Shown: positions 34,050 to 46,355 of the stretch, piece by piece
Position numbering within the stretch: position 1 is the stretch's first letter
Layout of the letters: each line of letters begins with the position of its first letter
Source of the DNA: Linyphia triangularis
Taxonomy: Eukaryota; Arthropoda; Arachnida; Araneae; Linyphiidae
DNA length: 64,000 bases
Reading direction: 5' to 3'
Assembly (NCBI GenBank): GCA_963978545.1
Contig: OZ021722.1
Coordinates: 11,623,401-11,687,400, forward strand
Translations under genes and position numbers: made by a program
Notes under the pieces: model-generated
Databases searched by the model: none
Told to the model about the DNA's origin: nothing
The model's input: the letters and a program-made list of their open reading frames with translations, nothing else

Positions 34050-35566
34050 TTTTTAGAGCTACTGAAAAGTCTCGAAAATGTGTTTACTGGTTCTATATTA
34101 CAAACGTTACTTATTTATAAAATCCGTACTTTTTACGTACTTATCTAATCAATATCATTGCTGTTTAGGCTTTCATTTCGAAAATGCAAAGATAAAACTG
34201 AATTGAATCTTTGTTGTAAATTTATATATGTGAAACTTTTTTTGTAACATGGCAGTTGATTCAACAAATTTTAAGCGTTATCCACCACCGTTAAAATTGT
34301 GTTACACGAAAGCAAGCTCTTTGCTACAAGTAATACTCCATAATTTTGACAATTGGTTTAAAGATTCTTGAATCATTTTCGTTAACCACTTTCTTTACTT
34401 TAAGAAATTCCTTATCTCAGTTTGTTGCCATTTTATCAGTTGTTATTTAAAGAAATTTCTTATCTTCATAAAAAAAAATTAAAAAAAAAAAAAAAAATTA
34501 TCCCGAATTAAAAACAAAAATCAGTTGGAAAGTAAGTAAGAAATCGTATCTTGGATCCAGTAAAATATCTCCAACGAATGAAGGAAACTGCATCATTCTT
34601 TTTGTGTGTGTGGAATTCAAAAAGCAAGCTGTGAAACTGGCATTTCTTCGATTCATCATTTCTTTCTGAGATGCAGTCAGGATGAAAAGGTAGAGGTAGA
34701 ATAATAAAAAAATAAAGAAATTTCAATCGAATATCCAGCCAACGCTGGATCTCACCTGAGTTAGGTGTTAGAGATAGACCATGTGGTTTCGATCAACTGC
34801 CGAGTACCATTGGTTCTCCTCTTTTTACTTTTTTTTTTTTATTTTTTATTATATAAAATCAATAGATTGATAGAATGCCTTGGTGAATTGTTCTGTTAGG
34901 AAAATGATGAAAAGAAGTTCATAATTGTATATGTTAGGATACTGGTTAAAAAAAAAATGTGTCCCTGTCCTGCTGTAGTAAATTTGTGAAGAATTTTAGA
35001 AAATTCATTTGCAATTTTAAATTTTCAAATGTGAAAAATTATTATTGAATTTCACCGTGAAACTTGTCGCCTATGTCATATAAAACTTTTCATTTTGGAA
35101 AAGAAACGGAAGTTTAATGCAGAAGCAGCTTTTGCTATGTGAAATTGTTTGATAGCTTCAAAAGATTGTTTTAGACTCTCAATTTGCCGAAAGGCCCTAT
35201 TTTTATACAATGTACAATTTTTGGGTAATAACATATTTGTAAAAAGATTTCGATTTCATTTTTAATCGTTTAAAATTCGAAAACTTAAAAAAAAAAATTT
35301 CCATCTGATGACTTTGTTTCTGGACTGTAAATCTACATCGCGTTTTCCATGTTAAGGGTGTGTTTCTTAAAAGTTTTAGGGGTATTGCTTGCAATTCCTC
35401 TTTCACTACTTTCCAGAGTTATCAATCGTACTGGCTTTGCGCTTAGAAGAGCTATTTTCAGTAAAGCAAAGATCCCCGTCAGGGGACTTCACAGAAATAT
35501 GCTGAAAAGATGCGTATGCGATGCCTGTGTCAGTTTTCAATTTTTCGAGGACTACACTGCCCACCT
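34050..35566. other. No gene recognised
   Basis: AT-rich. A 76-codon plus frame from 35349 runs into SINE-B and has no recognisable motif. Confidence 0.45.
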
Positions 35567-35734
35567 GATGGCTGTGTAGTTAGCCCGTTGGCCTCTCAAG
35601 CCAAAGGTGCCGGGTTCGAATCCCAGATTAGGCATGGATGTTCATTGTGGTTCAGAATCCACGATAAGCTGTAGGCCCTGGCCTTATTAGCTGTCATTAT
35701 GCTTAAAAATAGGTCAATGAGCGTAAAACCAACC
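35567..35734 (+). mobile_element. SINE-B copy 2
   Basis: A clear tRNA-like head: GATGGCTGTGTAGTTAGCCC (A-box region), GCCTCTCAAGCC in the anticodon-arm position, and B box GGTTCGAATCC at 35613-35623. The 3' end is GAGCGTAAAACCAACCAA. The ACCAACC terminus is shared with SINE-A, suggesting the same LINE may have mobilised both. No clear target duplication. Confidence 0.7.
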
Positions 35735-35744
35735 AAGGAATATA

Positions 35745-35812
35745 GTGGTACTATATGGCCAGGTACCTGGCCATAATGTACCAGGTCTATGGCCAGGTAC
35801 CTGGTGGCTTTG
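35745..35812. repeat. Cluster of GGTACC palindromes
   Basis: Contains CCATATAGTACCACTATAT-type symmetry, a perfect 18-bp palindrome TGGCCAGGTACCTGGCCA (35758-35775), and a second GGCCAGGTACCTGG. It lies directly after SINE-B copy 2. SINE-B copy 1 also has GGTACC inverted repeats. Confidence 0.8.
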
Positions 35813-36188
35813 TCTTAATGCAGATTCACTCTTTTAAAATCTTAGGATAAAGAACATGATTTTTTTTTCTAGGATGTCAAACATTATCTTGGTAGTTTGA
35901 TGAGTTGATTTTATTATTTTTTCCACTCTTATTTTTAGTTTCTAATTTTAAGAGAAACCTGTGACAATCATAAATCCTTTGCTGGAATTTTCTTAGTATT
36001 CTCGAAATCAAGTTTGGATATCTTTTTCTCTACGTTTGTGACAGTAAATGGACTGTTTTGTGTTACAATAATTTAGGTAAAATCATGCTTCATCAAGAGT
36101 AACAATGCATTTTCATTTATTTCCGGCTAAATAGTTTTCATATATATGGTTCCTACAAGATGTCTCGCGTTGAGATATTTTTACTTTT

Positions 36189-36248
36189 TCTTTCAATTAC
36201 CCATATATAGGGTAATGAAAGTATAAGATTCGGTCAAAAAAAAAATTC

Positions 36249-36286
<38 letters not shown>

Positions 36287-36902
36287 ATTTCTCTTCGTTT
36301 TGGAACATTATGATCTTAAAAAAAGTGATCTAGAAATAATGTCTGTCTGTGTGTATGTACGTGGTCAGCATAGCTCCCGAACAAATTGACCTACGATATT
36401 CAAATATGGTGAAGGTTGATGATGACCCAAGGACCTACCATTAAGGTTTTCGTCAAAATCGCGCTTGCGCATAAGGTAGCTGCCATTGAAAAAAATCATG
36501 TTTTTCAATGATTGCTAAGAAACGGCTCTAACGGTTTCGATAAAAATCGCTGTGCTAATGCCTCTTAAGGTGTTCTAAACATCCCCACCTGCGAAATTCC
36601 CGAAAAATGCTTCAATGACGTAAAAAGTGGAAAAACGAATTCCTTTAACACAGATTTCTCTTTGCTTGAATATAGATTATGAACGATCGTTTTCTCACCT
36701 CTTTTCAGTTTCACTTATAAGAAAGGATAATATAAGAATTTTTTTTTTCCAGAAAAGTTCCATATCACAATTATCGCAAAAAATATCACCAAACTCGCCA
36801 TTTTTTCTAAACGATTGATGGAAACATAAAAACGGTAAATGACACAATTCCACAACATAAATATAGTGTAATTGAAAGTTGTGTGATGTTCCACACCCCT
36901 AG
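36189..36902 (+). mobile_element. Dispersed repeat D, copy 4 (full length)
   Basis: Starts TCTTTCAATTACCC and ends GTGTG-ATGTTC-CACAC-CC-CTAG, followed by T. The 5-bp stem covaries with that of the 27890 copy. The 5' region has its own inverted motif, ATTACCC/GGGTAAT. Poly(T) at 36248-36284 is expanded. 714 bp, no ORF. Confidence 0.75.
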
Positions 36903-38780
36903 TTTGATATGTTTTTAAGCTGTAAATCTTGGTTTGTTAATTTGTTTACTGTTAGTCCAGATGCATTTAAATCTGTACAATTGATTTCAGCTTCGGTGGA
37001 TTATATCTTGTTGGCAGCTATTTTATTTAATAGTAGGATTATCTTTTGGGTATTAATTTGGAGTTTTCTTTCCATGTAAAAATACTGATTGACGTATTTT
37101 CCCTCTCTGAATAATAATTTTACTTATTTTACCCTTATAAAATTTTTACCGTGCGTTTCACAACGTTTTTTAATTTCGAAATAAGAATATTTCTCCTCAG
37201 AAAGTTGAAAAAATATGTCTTGAGATCCACAGCTTGTTTACATGTGCCATTGTGAAAGGGAAAATAAATGTGAAAGTATCAGACGATAATTTTAATTTGT
37301 AAATAATAAGCTGTTGCCAGAGATTTTTCCTCTAGATAATATTTTCACTTTTTTTTTTATCCTTTAACAAAATCATTCTAAAGTTATATGAACGCCCTCT
37401 GGAATTGAATGTCTCAAAATTTCTTTTAAACGAACGATTCAGACAATAGATGAAAAATGCTTAGGTTTTTAGACTAGATATTTTGTTTGTATTACAACTC
37501 TTGCAAATCTTTCCAATACAAGACTTACAAACAAATGGCAGGGTATACCTTTTTGTTTCGGAATAAAATTTTATAATTGTGATGCTACTGAAATATATTA
37601 TTTCTTCAACATACTTTGAAGGCATTATTTCAATTGCCTTCAAACGTGTTCCAGAAAAGAAGTCAACTACCTTGAAAAGTAACTGATAGGGACGAATGGA
37701 ATGTATTTAACTGCCATTGTTATTATGTTTATATATTTAATTTATGTTTTCTAAAAACGTAAATTTAATGTAAAAACGCATTTTTTAAATTTTTTTTTTT
37801 AGTTATGCTTTATCTTTTAAACTTCAGTAACAAAAACAGTTTTCGTGGAAAATGAAAGATTCTTGGATTATTTTCTCATAAGTAAGAATAATTAAGATTT
37901 ACAAGTAACTTAAGAAAGGTCAATAAGAATAAGAGTTTTGTCACTGAAGTAAATTCCGTAGACTATGCTGAGCTGTGGTTTTACTTTAATTTATGAACTT
38001 TTCTCCCCTTTTGTAAATTTGCAGGTTTTTTTAGTTTCGCTCTTTTTGAAGCATAAAGTGCATTGTACGTTAAAAAGAAGTAAATATTTATAGTATTAAA
38101 TTTCAATCCTAATCTTTCAGATGAATTTCGGTATCTTGGGATTGGCGAAAATGGAGTTGTATGAATTTTGTATGGAAAAGGTCGAATGTCCGATTTGGGT
38201 CGTGTCCAATTATTTTATTATTAATTATTATTATTTATTTTATTTATTATTTTATTGACATAAAAAAAAATTATAGGCAGTTGTCACTTTTATGTAGATC
38301 ATGATAATTTTATGTAGAGATTAATGGATAATTTTTCAACGTGGCGCTTTTTTTTTAATTGGAATCTTTTAAATTGTAAATTTATATTATTTTCCATTAT
38401 GACGTTAAGTTTTCGTTAAATGAACTGCTGCTTTATGATAGGTTATGTAGAGACAAATATCGAAAAAATTGTACAAAATATTTATTCCATTGAACAAATT
38501 TTGATTCTCTTAATTTTATCGCAGTCGATAAAATGAAAAACAAGCTGTCAAATAAATTTTATTTATATCTGAAAAAAGTTCTACTAAAAATGAGACCTTT
38601 CACTTGCACACTAAAGATAGTATAATTGGTTTCAAAATAGTATAACTGGCTTTAACAACAAGTGAAGATATGATCGAAACTCAAGTACTCGTCTTACTTC
38701 AAAAAGAAACATCACCTATTATTATTTTTTTAAATTCCTTATATATTTACTTGAATGTCGTGTCTTTGTTTGTGTATATG
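36903..38780. other. No gene recognised
   Basis: AT-rich. An acceptor-like CTTTCAG at 38114-38120 followed by an open frame was considered and not accepted. Confidence 0.45.
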
Positions 38781-39190
38781 TGGCGTATAAATCTGCAGAG
38801 GGCTAACTAACCCACTTGCCGTCATTCAATCGAGCTGAAACTTAGCAGATAGACCCATTGAAGATGTCAAAATGTGTTTAAGTAAGTTTCAGGAGCAAAA
38901 AAAGTTGATAAATAGTTAGGAATGTATGTTTTTCTCGTAGTGGCCAAAAAAAGGTTGATAAATAGTTAGGAATGTATGTTTTTCTCGTAGTGGCCAAAAA
39001 AAAGTTGATAAATAGTTAGGAATGTATGTTTTTCTCGTAGTGGCCAAAAAAAGGTTGATAAATATTTAGGAATGTATGTTTTTCTCGTAGTGGCCTAACT
39101 CTGTGATATCTAGATCTTGCTCATAAAAAAATGGCAATGCATGTAAAGGATTTATATTAAAAACTTTGTTTTTATGGTTTATATTGTTCT
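38781..39190. repeat. Dispersed repeat F, copy 2, containing a tandem array
   Basis: CTTGCCGTCATTCAATCGAG, GCTGAAACTTAGCAGA and AAGGATTTATATTAAAAACT match the other F copies at 17810 and 59258. The middle is occupied by the 50-bp array. Confidence 0.5.
38901..39095 (+). repeat. 50-bp tandem repeat, four units
   Basis: GTTGATAAATAGTTAGGAAT plus GTATGTTTTTCTCGTAGTGG plus CCAAAAAAA repeats at exactly 50-bp spacing with only a few differences (A/G before GTTG; one TATTTAGG). Near-identity implies recent expansion. Confidence 0.95.
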
Positions 39191-39489
39191 AATGTTACAA
39201 AGATTATTAAAAGTGATACAACGTCAAACTAGATTTTCCAGTTCTAAAATATTTTACGCAAGCTTTTCGTAATGAGAAGTTGCATGCGTTTGAACTTCTT
39301 GAACTATTTTCACGCGCACGAAAAGATCAACGCATGCAAAATTATTTTCTCTTTAAATTTGAAAAACATTATTTTCTATTATTTTGAGTTAGGATTTTGT
39401 GTTTTGCGAGATTAGTATGGATGAATCGACTCTAAACCAAAATTTCGATCAAAACCAAATATTGATACATTCAATTAAGAGTACAAGTG

Positions 39490-39521
<32 letters not shown>

Positions 39522-39606
39522 ATACAATTTTTTCGGAGCTTTTATTAGCACTCATCTTACTTAAAATGAGTGAATTCTACTGATTTCCAAATATATATTT
39601 TTTCAG

Positions 39607-39829
39607 CCCAATGAACGGATCGGATGTGCCTTCAGTACCTTATGTTTTAATACTTGGTTCCACAATTTATATCTGTCATTTTCATTCATTATACAGCGAG
39701 GAGAAATCGCACTTAATGAAACGACGTAAATTTAAATTTGACATGTCACTGAGTAACAATAAACACTGTTTTAGTGGAACCATTTCAAATTTCGGTCCAA
39801 AATACAAATTTTGCATTATACAATATTAA
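39607..39829 (+). CDS. Candidate terminal coding exon (low confidence)
   Basis: A strong acceptor-like sequence (TATATATTTTTTCAG|C) is followed by one base and 73 open codons ending in TAA. The peptide contains NGSDVPSVPYVLILG and SEEKSHLMKRRKFKFD. No AATAAA lies close downstream and no upstream exon can be joined. It may be chance in AT-rich DNA. Confidence 0.2.
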
Positions 39830-40069
39830 AAAATAACTGGTAGAATACATTTTAAAAAGGCAAATTAAGTTTGTGGTATGAATAACAATTTTGGCCAGTT
39901 ATAGTGCAAAGGTGAGGAATGCCAAATGATTGAATTCACTTTTCGTGAACGCGTGGTGTCGGGAAACGTGATTGTAATTTACAATTTTAGACATTCGTTT
40001 CTTGTGGACATATAATAACACTATTCGCAGTGATTTGTTAAAAGGCTTGAAGTTCATGTTCAAGCAAAA

Positions 40070-40255
40070 CTATGGGCGTGGAATATCGTAGAACTTTAAA
40101 TTACATTTCAATGCTAGTTACTGTATTTAAATTTGGCATGGATTAGTGTAATTTACCGTTTTCGTTTTCATATTTTTAATAAAAATGACTAATTTGGAGA
40201 TGTTTTTGGGAATTATTCTTCAATGGTGCAAAAAAGAAAACGAGGAATACCATCA
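40070..40255 (-). mobile_element. Dispersed repeat D, partial copy (3' end)
   Basis: Complement of the D 3' end (GGGCGTGGAATATCGTAGAA, then TTTACCGTTTTCG). It is truncated and diverged, and SINE-A copy 11 lies just beyond it. Confidence 0.55.
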
Positions 40256-40275
40256 GGCATTCTGGCATATCGATG

Positions 40276-40453
40276 GCCGACCAAACGGTATAGTGGTTAG
40301 CGTACTAGCTTCTAGATCGCGAGGTTGCGGGTTCGAGTCCCGTGTTAGGCATGGGGGTTTGTAAATGTATGTTGGCTTGTCTAATGACGAATGTTTCGGC
40401 GCATTATAACCCTCGTGTTGCTGACGGTGCCAGATAATCTGAAAACAACCAAC
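40276..40453 (+). mobile_element. SINE-A copy 11
   Basis: A near-consensus copy with a perfect 14-bp target duplication, CTGGCATATCGATG, at 40262-40275 and 40454-40467. Confidence 0.94.
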
Positions 40454-40745
40454 CTGGCATATCGATGCGAAGCTATCTTTCGCAATCGACGTCTTTAACA
40501 ACGTTTCGTAGATATTACTCAAAAATTTCATTTCGGGACTTTTCGCAACGAATGAAGAAGTATACTCATACATTTTCACTAATAAATATGTCAACTGGGT
40601 TCAATTTAAAAAAATTTCGTAGTGTACGGCCATTGGTAGAATACTCAAATCCTCTTTTAACCTTCACCACTCATGATTCTTTTTATATCGGCTTATCAAC
40701 CAGGCAATCTCTATTTACGGCTTAAATGTTTTATGGGTCCGCCCA

Positions 40746-41264
40746 TTAATTTCCTCCTAAAACGACACTCAACACCGCTTGAGTGTCTTCTGGAACAGGA
40801 TAAGCGGCCACAAAAGCGCCAATCACAAACAAGGTAGTAGCGCCCATATCCCTCAGATTGGATAAAATGGCGTACTTAGTCATTTGCACTGAGTTTGCAG
40901 ACAACAAGTTTAATTGGTCGTCATCATTCCATAGCGTAACTTTGCAATCCGAAGTGATTCTCGGTCCCCCTAATTCCAACCAGACCCACAACCGTTTTAT
41001 TCCATCAGCAAAGTACATAACGATTCGGACGAAATCCATTCGATCTAAGTATGGGCGCAATCAAACACCGAGCAATTGTTATTACAGTTCGAAATCGAAT
41101 TGAAGTCCATCATCAGTTATGCTACCATTTCCATCGGAATTAGTCGCTGATACCCGAAACGGATTTAAAATCTCTCCGAATTCGATGACCATTAGCACAA
41201 TCTTCAGGACAACTACTAATGTAAAATTTACGATCTCCAGAATAGCTGAGAGGATATTTAACAA
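40746..41264 (-). pseudogene. Protein-like minus-strand frame with internal stops, unidentified
   Basis: Two open segments, 41264-41082 (60 codons) and about 41060-40746 (104 codons), are in the same reading frame. They are separated only by a short stretch with three stops (TAA TAA ... TGA). The N-terminal segment is hydrophobic (IVNFTLVVVLKIVLMVIEFG), then turns polar (TNSDGNGSITDDG). The second segment has GIKRLWVWLELGG and a hydrophobic end. A 41-nt GT...AG removal would break the frame, so an intron does not rescue it. The antisense strand is also fairly open. I recognise no family. It could be a decayed gene or transposon fragment. Confidence 0.3.
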
Positions 41265-41309
41265 CCTTAATAGGTGTCCTATTGTTAAAACGCATGGCCG
41301 CGTTTGTTA

Positions 41310-44300
41310 GGAGGTATTATGTCTCTCTCCTCCCCCCTTCTCTCCTCACACACACACACACACTCTATATGACCTGTTTGTTCCATTCCATTGCCCAAAT
41401 GAATTGGCGGGGACTCTTGAAATATCGTTTGACGAATACCTCCTCGCCGTTGTTTACTCAACCCGCCCAACCCTGGTACCCCCCTGATTGTTTAATTGTC
41501 ATCACGTGATCGATTGTAATAGCTGACCGCAACCGTAGGAATTCGGTGCCATTCCCGTTGCCAGATTCGGGACCATCCTTCAAATGGAGAGAAGGGAAGC
41601 TCTCGGAAATAACCGAGCGACATTAGGTGAATATCAGTTTCCGACTGATTAACGACGCCAAACAACAGGGCTTCCCCTTATCAGTGCAGATTTAATGGCC
41701 TCGTGTTATTCTCCTGGAGTATAATTTGTGAAACGCGTTTCACTTTGGTGGGGGGTATTCTTCTTAAAACTTTGAATCTCCTCCCCCCCCCCCGCCTCAT
41801 CCTCTTCAGGCTATCTTCCTTATTTGGACCGCTTCCCCTCCCCCCACCAAGAAGACATCGCAGTCGTTTTACCCCTTAATGAGAAACTTCTGACTTACAA
41901 CTGTTTATCTCTTTTGGCGATGGCATTAACGGAATTGGAAATATCGAGCGACAAGCGGTGAGTTCGCATTTCCAGGGACATATCTGATTCCAGGATTGGC
42001 AGAGAGTGACAGAGTTTGGCGACTTTGGAATATTTACGTCTTATGAAATAAGCCCCGATGCGTAAATATGTATAACATGTGGTATTCACACATTTTAGCG
42101 TATGTCGTTTATTGTTGAAAATACTTTATAAATGGACATCTATGTACACAGAAACGCTTGTGAAGTTTTGTTTTAACAGGATTTTACATCCATAGCCTAG
42201 GGGGACAGATATTGAAGATATATACCCTCCGGAAATTTTTCGGTTTGCTATTAGAACGAACGTACGCACGCACACACACACAAAATCAAAGGATTCTTCG
42301 TATTTAAAATGGTATATTTATTAAAAATGTTTTTAAATATCTAAATATGAATTAAAGGAACTCCTGTTGTCTTGATTACTAAGTACATGCGGCATTAATC
42401 CGAAAAAGGATCGCTGTGATTTGCTGATATATAATTTCATAAACCCTCTTATTTTGCTTGAAAGAAGTTTAGCATATCCAAATTAGCAATGTGTTTAGAG
42501 CTTAAACCCTTCCTGGTTAATCTTTATGTATTTAAAATAGATACACATACAAGGCACATACATTTGTGACAAACCAGCTTGTGTTCTTTGTCCAAACAGC
42601 ATTTTACCCTTCATGTAGGTTATACCTTTTATCATCAACTGAGTTTTAATGTATCCATATTCTCATTGCTTTTAAAGATAACATTCTGCTTGACTTCAAA
42701 TCTTGAAATAATGTTTTTAAGGGACACGTATGTACCCACACGCTAATGACGATATTGTGCGTTCATAAATAGATAGCTCTTGGATTTAACGAAATTCTAT
42801 GTTCCTAACCCTTGGTAGGTGGTGGTGGTTGCTTTTCTTATAAGAAGTCTACTAAATCCATATTTTCAGTGTTATTTTAAATATGAGACTCTTTTGTATT
42901 TAAAAATTTCATTTGAAAACGGCGTGGCGTCACTTTTCAAAAAATACAATGCAAGTAAGTTTTTGCTTGATTTGAAACTTTTCATATAGTCGAAGCATTG
43001 TGAGGGTAAAATGTCATTTTAGACTTTTACAGATCCCTTATGAATTCTTATGACTTTCATTTAAATAGGCAAACCTGAGCTCTTAAAAAGTAATAACAAA
43101 TACTCTATTAATTAGAAATTATGTCGCATTCTTTCGTAACAACTAAGCAAGTTACGTATGTATTTACTAAGACTTGAAATATTGCCATTTGATTCTTTGT
43201 GTATTAAATCTTCAGATATTTTATAACAAGTTTAATATTTTACTATTAATCTCATAATTTCAGTATTAATTAGGAATGACGTTGTATTTTTCGTAATATC
43301 TCAGCAAACAATGTATCCATTTACTAACTGTAATATTGTCATTTGGTTCTTTGTCTATTAACTCTTCGGATAATTTAGAACAATTTCGATATTTCAAGTC
43401 GCCATACACCTGTGCCAATTGGGAAAGTGTTTAATATTTGGCGACAACACTAGTCCTCGATTGTTGCAACCTTTTTTCCGAAGCTGCACTCAAAACAATC
43501 TAGATAACGCTTTTGCCTTTTAAAGAACAGAAAATAAAAAAAAAAAACTCCCAAGAAAATTCAACGAAGATGGCGCGCAAAATAAATTGTACCTCATTTG
43601 AGTAACTGTCAAATGCAGCTTTCTACCGCTAAATCCTTATCAGAAATAAGGAAAGAGGGGCGGGGGGGGGTATAACATATGCGGATTCCGACTAATGTTG
43701 ACTCTTATTTGCCGTGTCCGTTATTAGGTCCTTTTCCAGACGTGTTACAAAAGTCGCGTCGTTCCTCCTCAGAATTAATAGATCTCCCTCGAAGCCAATT
43801 GTCGAAGAGCCTACTCCTCGGGAAAATCTGTTCTTTTAAACTTGATTGATCATCGAAGATTGATCTTAAGAATGCTCGGGCGCCTTTTCCCACCAAACAA
43901 TCAACAGCTATCCCTCGTTAGCCCCTTTTCTCCCAAAACATTTTCCGATTTAGCTGGCAACAGCTAACGAGAATATCGTCTGCCGCTTTTTGAGAAGTAG
44001 GATGTAAACATCTCAACTCTCCTTCTCTCTCTCCTACTAAACTTTTCCAATTCCCTTTCCGGTTAAATTATTGTTTTAATATATATCGTGTGTCCGTGTT
44101 GCCGATTTTATTGCGTAGGGAAGAGGGGGAGGGGAGGGTTGCTATGGAGATGCCGTCTCACGGCGACATTTAAATAGCAGATTAAAGCGCTAATCCCCTT
44201 ACGCCATTTCGCTATCTTCCCGTTTTAATTGGGTGCCGTCGTGGGGTCTGTGCTACGACAGAGGGTTCATTCTGAGAAATCGGCGCAATAATCTTCATCG

Positions 44301-45320
44301 ACAGAACACGTAGTGTCAAGCTTCCATCATTTTCACATTATTTACGTAATTTAAATGGTTTGAGATGAAGTTTTTTTTTCTTCCTTCCTTGTACTGTTTC
44401 GTCTCTTCAGATTTTTTTTATTAAGTATTTTCCCTTCCTTCTTTTTACCGTTTTACTTCTCCTAGTATTTTTTAACTCCTTATTTTTTTTTGTATGACAT
44501 GATGCGAAATAAGCTGTTAAAAAACTTTGTTCCTTGCTTGCAAGGTTTCTTGAATTTGCTCTCATCGTCTTAAGAGTTTTTAATGACCTTTTGAAGTGGG
44601 GCGCAAATAATTTGGGTAACACTCCTGAAATTAAACATGGTTGATTTTTATGTTTGTACAACTAGCTGTTTATGTTTGCGTATACGGTTGAAGTAGTCGC
44701 AGGTAATTTTTTTTTTAATTGAAAGTCGAAATCAAACTTAATTTTTTTTTTTCTTTCATAAATAGAAGTTTGGATAAATTTACGCCTTTACTAGTTTCGC
44801 ATGCTATAGTTTGCCTTGGACTACATTAAATTCCGATGTAATTGGCTTTATTTTGTGTGTGAGTGTAAATGTTGTTTAACTCTGACAAATAAATTGTGGC
44901 ACCACTAAAATTTAACACATAAAAACAAAATTTTCAAATCCTCTATATGCGTTGTCAATTTTTATGCGCAATCGCAAGTTATAATGTACTAATAGATTTA
45001 CAAAGTGGATTATTTACACATTGAAATGTTATTAATTTTTTTTCATACTAAAGGGCTTTTTAATTATAATTCATTACAATTTATATCATGCAAACTTTAT
45101 ACAGGGGGAGAATCATAGATGTATAAAACCTGTTCTAAGCAATATTATTTAATAAAATTTGTTAAACATATTGTTTATTAGACCATGGGAAAAGTGATAT
45201 ATATAACAAACATCAGCTCAAAATTTCACCACCAGATGAAAATATGGCGTCGTCGTAAAAGGGGTTTCAAGAGACAAAATGGGAGGTTTCTCAAATTTTC
45301 ACCTTTTCAGGTCACTTTAT
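41310..45320. other. No gene recognised; GC-richer blocks
   Basis: Blocks at 41310-41880 and 43640-44310 have higher GC with C or G runs (41782-41792, 43662-43671) and a CACACA run at 41347-41361. They could be conserved non-coding DNA. The 63-codon minus frame at 43705-43896 lacks recognisable features. Confidence 0.4.
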
Positions 45321-45473
45321 AATTCGCTAACCTGGAATTCAACCCTTTGAGCACTGAATTATTTTAAGATTTTTATGCCCATGGGACGGATTTGGATGGA
45401 CGGATAACGAGTCAGACTCGTCTACCGTAACTTCCCCCAAGAAGGGATATGACGAGTCTCACTCGTCAAATGT

Positions 45474-45660
45474 GCCGACCAAACGGTATAGTGGTTAGCA
45501 TACTAGCTTCTAGACCGCGAGGTTGCGTGTTCGAATCCCGTGTGTAAGTAAATTTAAATGTGTAAACGTGTTTGTAAATGTATGTTGGCTTGTCGAATGT
45601 TTCGGCGCATTATAGCCCTTGTGTTGCTGACGGCGCCAGATAATCTGAAAACAACCAACC
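45474..45660 (+). mobile_element. SINE-A copy 12 (old)
   Basis: The most diverged copy: CATACTAGC head changes, GTTGCGTGTTCGAATCCC B box, an inserted TAAATTTAAATGTGTAAACG segment and a lost TAATGACGAA. Flanks ACTCGTCAAATGT and ACTTAGTGAAATGT look like a decayed target duplication. It lies after an AACCCTTTGAGCACTGAAT motif (45342) that resembles the end of a TTAA-type element, whose other end was not found. Confidence 0.88.
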
Positions 45661-45738
45661 ACTTAGTGAAATGTACCCAAAAGGCTAATTATTTTAAAAC
45701 TGCTAAAACGCACTGATAACTTTTCCAAAAGAAGTATT

Positions 45739-45779
<41 letters not shown>
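45739..45779. repeat. Poly(T) tract
   Basis: About 41 T in a row, one of the longest homopolymers in the window. Confidence 0.95.
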
Positions 45780-45782
<3 letters not shown>

Positions 45783-46136
45783 CAAAATAGTCATAGAACA
45801 AAATAGTACTTATGGGATTCGATAAAATTACTTAAACTTTTATGCTGCTTTTCCTTGGTATTTATCATTAAAAAAAAAAAAATGGCAGAATGTTTTGGAT
45901 GACCCTACACTGCCTTTCTTCATGGTCTCATTAGTATAAATGCAAAGTTTTTTAGGATCTGTTAATAACTTCACTACAAAGTTCTATGACATCAACAACA
46001 AATTTAGTTGATTAATGGCCTGAATTATTGTAATATCTTAATAAGGATCACGTTTTTAGTCCTTTAAACGGCGAGAGAGAAAATACGTTGCAACGAAAAC
46101 CGTGGTCTTTTTTAGTTAGTGGCAAACAGCAACAAA

Positions 46137-46355
46137 ATGTTGAGAATAAAACGAAATAACGAGGAGTTTACTTTCAAACGCTGCAGGTGTTTTTCCTCGC
46201 GCCCTCCTGAAGGTAAAACCGTGAACGTGCGTATCAGCTTGGTTGCAGCACGGCTCAAAGGTAACCTTCTGAAGTTGCACTTGTCAGCAGTTTTGTTCTT
46301 GACACTTTTGGCCTCTTTCTTCATTGTCTCGTTGTATGGGATTGGAATTTAAAGG
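46137..46355 (+). CDS. Candidate small or type II membrane protein exon
   Basis: ATG after AACAAA opens a 71-codon frame: basic and cysteine-containing at the N terminus (KRNNEEFTFKRCRCFSSRP), then a basic stretch and one hydrophobic segment of about 20 residues (LSAVLFLTLLASFFIVSLYG) near the end. That layout fits a type II signal-anchor N terminus. A GTATGG donor-like site at 46334 could splice to TTTTCAG at 46434-46440, giving a very short tail before AATAAA at 46460. No homology is recognised and GC is above the local average. Confidence 0.28.

Noticed and set aside
38114..38250. Exon after CTTTCAG with an open Met-initiated frame
   Set aside because: No good donor; the frame drifts into TTATTATTA repeat.
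43705..43896. 63-codon minus-strand frame in a GC-richer block
   Set aside because: No motif, splice signal or context; could be chance.
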